Below are positions 7,307 to 10,401 of a DNA stretch of 10,401 bases, one piece after another. A model generated the notes under the pieces. It ran no database searches. It worked only from the letters and a program-made list of their open reading frames with translations, and was not told where the DNA came from. Source of the DNA: JBNKEI01 sp050288705 (GTDB taxonomy: Bacteria; Myxococcota; Myxococcia; Myxococcales; UBA5297). The stretch's first letter is position 1; the number at the start of each line of letters is the position of its first letter. The stretch covers positions 1 to 10,401 of the forward strand of contig JBNKEI010000113.1 in assembly GCA_050288705.1 (NCBI GenBank), read 5' to 3'. Both the position numbers and the translations under genes were made by a program.

Positions 7307-8179
7307 ATGAGACGATATTATGCCGTTCTGTCAGTCACCTTGCTTTTGCTTGGAGTATCCTGCAATACAATCGGAGGACTGCAATCACTAAACGACGAAT
7401 TCAATAATCCGGCTTCAATTTCGAACTGGAAATTCCTGGACAAAACTGAAATGCATCCATCAAAAAAGCCTGCGGTTTCTATTAACAGGAACGGGAATGA
7501 GCAGTTAGAGATTGTGCCAGGTGAATCGCTGTGGTGGGAAGGATACCACGGAACATACATGTACAAGGAAATATCGGGAGATTTCGTCGTATCTACTAAA
7601 ATGACAGTCAACGGTAGAAACAGAGAGTTTCCGGCCTACCCGAATGTAACCTGGCAAGTTGGCGGAATACTTGTTCGTGCACCAGTGGACGCAAATGAAG
7701 ACCCGGAACAGCGTATGGAAAACTGGGTCTTCAATACCTACGGGGCCGGGATTTCACGGAAGTATCTGATTGATATCGGAACGAACAATAATAACGCCTA
7801 CACATGTTACCCATATACAGGCAGAAAGGGATGGATAGATCTCAAGATCATCCGGGTTGGTTACTATATAGTGGCTATGGCCAGAGCGGAAGGCGACGGA
7901 TGGGTCGTTTACGAAAGGTTGCTGCGCAAGGATTTCCCTAAAATGTTGCAGGTTGGAATCATGACTAATTCTTCAGGAGACAATTATCCGTTCATAAACC
8001 TGAAAACGAAGTATAAATACGCTGAATATAATCTATCAGCAGTTGAATTTGAAAATCAGCCCGACTTGATAGCAAGATTTGATTATATTCGGTTTAACCG
8101 GCCGAGAATGTCAATTAAACAATTCGAGCAGATTTATGATAACGACAAAATGTTAGTCGAATATTTCGATAAATTGTAA
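7307..8179 (+). CDS. Putative lipoprotein with DUF1349/concanavalin A-like jelly-roll domain
   Basis: The 290-residue protein opens with a short signal peptide (RRYYAVLSVTLLLLGVSC) and a near-consensus lipobox with Cys19, so surface or periplasmic lipidation is likely. The rest looks like one beta-sandwich of the DUF1349/LamG-like kind: LNDEFNNPASISNWKF at the domain start, ISGDFVVSTKMTV, VGGILVRAP, then GWIDLKIIRVGYYIVAMARAEGDG as two long strands around a turn, and MLQVGIMTNSSGDN. Such domains bind or act on carbohydrates, often as modules of glycosidases, but here the domain stands alone without catalytic partner. AGA/AGG makes up 9 of its 17 Arg codons, unlike the neighbouring operon. With the isolated setting and strong ribosome-binding site this suggests separate acquisition. 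Whether it binds the polymer of the upstream operon is unknown. Confidence 0.68.
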   Translation: MRRYYAVLSVTLLLLGVSCNTIGGLQSLNDEFNNPASISNWKFLDKTEMHPSKKPAVSINRNGNEQLEIVPGESLWWEGYHGTYMYKEISGDFVVSTKMTVNGRNREFPAYPNVTWQVGGILVRAPVDANEDPEQRMENWVFNTYGAGISRKYLIDIGTNNNNAYTCYPYTGRKGWIDLKIIRVGYYIVAMARAEGDGWVVYERLLRKDFPKMLQVGIMTNSSGDNYPFINLKTKYKYAEYNLSAVEFENQPDLIARFDYIRFNRPRMSIKQFEQIYDNDKMLVEYFDKL

Positions 8180-8191
8180 ACCCATCTTACG

Positions 8192-8217
8192 GAGGCGACT
8201 TGTTATCGCCTCTCCTT
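8192..8217 (+). terminator. Terminator-like hairpin after the lipoprotein gene
   Basis: A 7-base perfect inverted repeat (GAGGCGA 8192-8198 / TCGCCTC 8206-8212) with a 7-base loop starts 13 bases after the stop codon. It is followed by a pyrimidine-rich tract (TCCTT) rather than a true T run. Likely a transcription end or mRNA-stabilising hairpin. Confidence 0.5.
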
Positions 8218-8242
8218 CGTCATTCCCGCGAAGGCGGGAATC
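8218..8242 (+). repeat. dRS3-like palindromic repeat, copy 1
   Basis: The core is a perfect hairpin, ATTCCCGC 8222-8229 / GCGGGAAT 8234-8241, with loop GAAG. The core has the ATTCCC(N8)GGGAAT form of neisserial dRS3 elements and similar short repeats scattered in many proteobacterial genomes. The same 25 bases recur at 10283-10307 in the same orientation. Confidence 0.85.
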
Positions 8243-8390
8243 TTAGGATGGTGAATGGCAGTATCAGCGATGCATAAAAGCCAGAGCGACAAGATAAGGC
8301 CAAAGTGGTTGGCGGTGGTTGGTTAATAAATACTATCGCTTACCGTAGGTCTCTATGGTTTAATCGCCGCATTTTTTTAACTGGTGCGAT

Positions 8391-9890
8391 ATGACTAAAA
8401 CTTTTGTTCTTAAGCAGTTATCGAGGTTCTGGTTTCTTGGCGCGCTAGCATACGGTATGGAAGCATTTGCCGTGCCTAGTTCTGCCGACACTATTGCTCC
8501 ACCTGATCGCGTGGCAGTTATAGCGGTCGGACATTGCGACGATTCGGTTGCTGATTCGGCCAGGGCTTTGCGAGAGTATGTGGCGAAGCAGATGGGAAAG
8601 AATGTTCTTAGTGAAGAAGCCACTGCTGCCCCAACGGGGAACCTACCCCAGTCTTCGCCCCGGTTTTCGGTCGAGGAAATTCAGCGCGCAGTAATTACTG
8701 CTAAAACCGATTACTTATACGAAAAATTCGAGCGCGCAGTAGATAAGCTGCAAGCGGCATTAAAAAAAATTGACGAGCTGCCTTGGGGGCCGGAGCGCGT
8801 AAAATTGCGCTATTTCGCAATTGCCTATTTAGGGCAAATCCACAAAAAAACCAATGATTATGAAAAGGCCACTGACTATTTCCGTGAGTTGCTAAAAGTA
8901 GATGAAATGCACGAATTGAATCGGGAATTTCCCCCTTCTACTCGTGAATTCTTCGAAAAACTTCGGACCGAAATCGTTAATGAACCACATTCTCAGCTCT
9001 TGGTAAGAAGCATAAAACCAGGGGCGAGTGTTTATCTGAACGGCTTCTTGGTTGGTAAAACGCCTCTGGCAAAATCTCTGGTAGATGGATGGTACCAAGT
9101 GGTGGTAGCCAATGATAAAGGGCATAGTTTCGTTCATCGGGTAGAAATCAAGGATGATCACCAACGTATCGAGATTGATCTAGAGGCCGAGTCTCGCTTT
9201 CAAAGCGAAAGCGGGCCTTGTTATGCTAGTGGCGATTCTCGCCAGCAGCGGCTAGCTGCTTTTGGACTTCTGGCGGGAGCGCTAGCGGTAGATCATGTTA
9301 TTGGCGTGCGCGTTGAGCAGTTTGGAAGCGAAACCTTTTTGGCAGCTACGCTGTATGAGGCTAATAACGGACAAGAGGTCCGAGAAGGACGAATACGCTT
9401 TCAAAAAGGAGTGGCTCCCAAATTAGAGCAACTCGGGCGCTTTGTTCTCACTGGCGAGGGAAAAGACGTAACCGTCATTCCGCCACCAGCAATTACTCCC
9501 ATCCATTCAGTATCCAAACAAACTCCCTCCCCAATAGAAAAGAGCTGGCTTTCCCATTGGCAGCAAATAGCTGCTTGGTCACTGGCAGGAGTGGCGGTGG
9601 TATTTACTGGGGTGGCCATTGGCGAGCAGGTTCACCGAAGCTCGCTAATTAAAGAGGGAAATGATTTGCTCAAGCAGCCCGACACTAATGAAAATAGAGC
9701 GCGCTCTGAAAAGCTTGCCAAAGACGCCGATTCCGCTGCTAAGTGGAGAAATGGATTCATTGTTGGCGCCGCGGTTGCGGCGGCGGGCTCAGGTGTTTTA
9801 TTCGCAGTCAAACTCGGGCCGCCAGAAGCTACTTTTTCAAAGCGAGAGGCGACGCCTTCATTTATGTTTACGGTAGGCGGGAAGTTTTAG
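8391..9890 (+). CDS. Exported TPR/PEGA-domain envelope protein with C-terminal membrane hairpin
   Basis: The 499-residue protein begins with a signal peptide (cleavage likely after AFA, residue 27). A possible nucleotide-free alpha/beta segment follows (VAVIAVGHC, 41-49), then TPR-like helices (about 97-175, e.g. YEKFERAVDKLQAAL and YLGQIHKKTNDYEKATDYF). A PEGA domain spans about 203-250 (SIKPGASVYLNGFLVGKTPL, then DGWYQVVVAN). A further alpha/beta part runs about 285-355. A Pro/Ser-rich linker leads to two hydrophobic helices (393-411 and 455-473) separated by a charged loop. PEGA domains are surface-layer-like beta modules common in Myxococcota and relatives, often paired with TPRs. The exact function is unknown; an envelope scaffold or sensor is plausible. 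ATG 8391 is chosen because it places the signal peptide at the very N-terminus; upstream Shine-Dalgarno pairing is weak. Confidence 0.75.
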   Translation: MTKTFVLKQLSRFWFLGALAYGMEAFAVPSSADTIAPPDRVAVIAVGHCDDSVADSARALREYVAKQMGKNVLSEEATAAPTGNLPQSSPRFSVEEIQRAVITAKTDYLYEKFERAVDKLQAALKKIDELPWGPERVKLRYFAIAYLGQIHKKTNDYEKATDYFRELLKVDEMHELNREFPPSTREFFEKLRTEIVNEPHSQLLVRSIKPGASVYLNGFLVGKTPLAKSLVDGWYQVVVANDKGHSFVHRVEIKDDHQRIEIDLEAESRFQSESGPCYASGDSRQQRLAAFGLLAGALAVDHVIGVRVEQFGSETFLAATLYEANNGQEVREGRIRFQKGVAPKLEQLGRFVLTGEGKDVTVIPPPAITPIHSVSKQTPSPIEKSWLSHWQQIAAWSLAGVAVVFTGVAIGEQVHRSSLIKEGNDLLKQPDTNENRARSEKLAKDADSAAKWRNGFIVGAAVAAAGSGVLFAVKLGPPEATFSKREATPSFMFTVGGKF

Positions 9891-9956
9891 ATTAATAGGG
9901 CGTATTTTTTCGATGCTACGGTAGGTAAAAAGTCTGTTTCCAATTCATGGTGGCTT

Positions 9957-10238
9957 ATGAAACGTAATCTATGGCTGGTTGTAATTGCGTTGATGGGAAT
10001 TGCGGCATGTGCTGAACCTTTAGAGAAGTGTACTGACAATAGTCAATGCAATAGCGGACAGAAATGTGAAAATTGGAAATGTGTAAGTTCAGACATTGTA
10101 CTTCGTGGTGGAATTGGAACTCTGGGGCCAGCTCCAGAAGTCAGCGGAGAGGTGAGGTTAATTAATCAAGGATTATCCACCAGCTATTCGGTGTGCAAAG
10201 GCGACATTTGCCTGAGAAACGGCGGAATTATGCCTTGA
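9957..10238 (+). CDS. Small Cys-rich lipoprotein
   Basis: The 93-residue product has a signal peptide (KRNLWLVVIALMGIAAC) with a good lipobox and Cys18. It is followed by a compact Cys motif, C-x6-C-x5-C-x4-C in EKCTDNSQCNSGQKCENWKC, a knot-like pattern frequent in short myxobacterial lipoproteins and resembling EB/Dickkopf-type modules. Two further Cys (VCKGDIC) lie near the C-terminus, which could give three disulfides. It begins 66 bases after the PEGA gene and is likely co-transcribed. No function can be assigned. Confidence 0.7.
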   Translation: MKRNLWLVVIALMGIAACAEPLEKCTDNSQCNSGQKCENWKCVSSDIVLRGGIGTLGPAPEVSGEVRLINQGLSTSYSVCKGDICLRNGGIMP

Positions 10239-10282
10239 CTAATTGTAACTAGGGCATGTTCCTATATCCGACATCGCCGCTC

Positions 10283-10307
10283 CGTCATTCCCGCGAAGGC
10301 GGGAATC
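10283..10307 (+). repeat. dRS3-like palindromic repeat, copy 2
   Basis: Identical over 25 bases to the repeat at 8218-8242, with hairpin arms at 10287-10294 and 10299-10306. It lies 17 bases beyond the stop codon of the minus-strand GIY-YIG fragment, and 44 bases after the Cys-rich lipoprotein gene, so it can also serve as a bidirectional end-of-transcript hairpin. Confidence 0.85.
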
Positions 10308-10324
10308 CAGTGGGTACGACTTTG

Positions 10325-10401
10325 TCAATCGATGATTTGGGGCCAAAGGTCAGCCCATCCAGGGTTCGTTTTTTCGATGAGACCCATCTTCCACGCACGA
10401 C
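10325..10401 (-). CDS. GIY-YIG nuclease family protein (YhbQ/URI-type), C-terminal fragment at window edge
   Basis: On the minus strand a frame enters from the right edge and ends at TGA 10327-10325. Its 24 visible residues include RAWK, LIEKTNPGWADLW and a final QIID. This closely follows the conserved C-terminal signature of small standalone GIY-YIG proteins (K-W-RR-x-WK-x2-LIE-x2-NP-x-W-x-DL). The catalytic GIY-YIG part lies outside the window, so activity and intactness cannot be judged. Such proteins are single-domain putative endonucleases of about 90-110 residues. The stretch is too short for routine gene calling, but the signature is distinctive. Confidence 0.7.
   Translation of the reverse strand, partial: RAWKMGLIEKTNPGWADLWPQIID

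Noticed and set aside
8218..10307. The two identical repeats as a CRISPR remnant
   Set aside because: There are only two copies, 2 kb apart, with genes between them and no spacer-sized intervals; the repeat is a short perfect hairpin typical of dispersed intergenic repeats.

Overview
The window looks like a Gram-negative proteobacterial chromosome, most likely a Deltaproteobacteria/Myxococcota/Bdellovibrionota-type organism of intermediate GC. This rests on gene style only: several signal-peptide and lipoprotein genes, a TPR + PEGA protein with a C-terminal membrane hairpin, a small Cys-rich lipoprotein, outer-membrane-barrel architecture and a TPR-lipoprotein/recO pair. No rRNA or other taxonomic marker is present. 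All complete genes lie on the + strand; one gene fragment at the right edge is on the - strand.

Left part (1-2217). The window opens inside a gene for a Ulp1/SUMO-protease-like (clan CE) cysteine peptidase with His, Asp and Cys motifs in the expected order; its N-terminus is off the window. A TPR protein with an N-terminal membrane/lipoprotein signal and the DNA-repair gene recO follow, 8 bases apart.

Centre (2305-6959). Four genes joined by overlapping stop and start codons encode an exported beta-barrel-like outer-membrane protein, a multi-spanning family-2 glycosyltransferase, an acyltransferase-3 membrane protein and an exported GH26-like glycoside hydrolase. Together they have the parts of a compact synthase-dependent exopolysaccharide system: polymerise and cross the inner membrane, acylate, trim in the periplasm, and leave through an outer-membrane pore. 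It lacks recognisable PilZ, BcsB or TPR-scaffold components, and the synthase has QxxQW where QxxRW is usual. This is the strongest candidate for an undescribed system here.

Right part (6960-10401). A 347-base gene-free spacer precedes a lone lipoprotein with a DUF1349/concanavalin-like fold; its codon use and strong Shine-Dalgarno site differ from its neighbours. A terminator-like hairpin and a palindromic dRS3-like repeat follow, then a TPR/PEGA envelope protein and a Cys-rich small lipoprotein. A second copy of the same 25-base repeat, in the same orientation, lies just before the 3' end of a minus-strand GIY-YIG nuclease gene that runs off the right edge.
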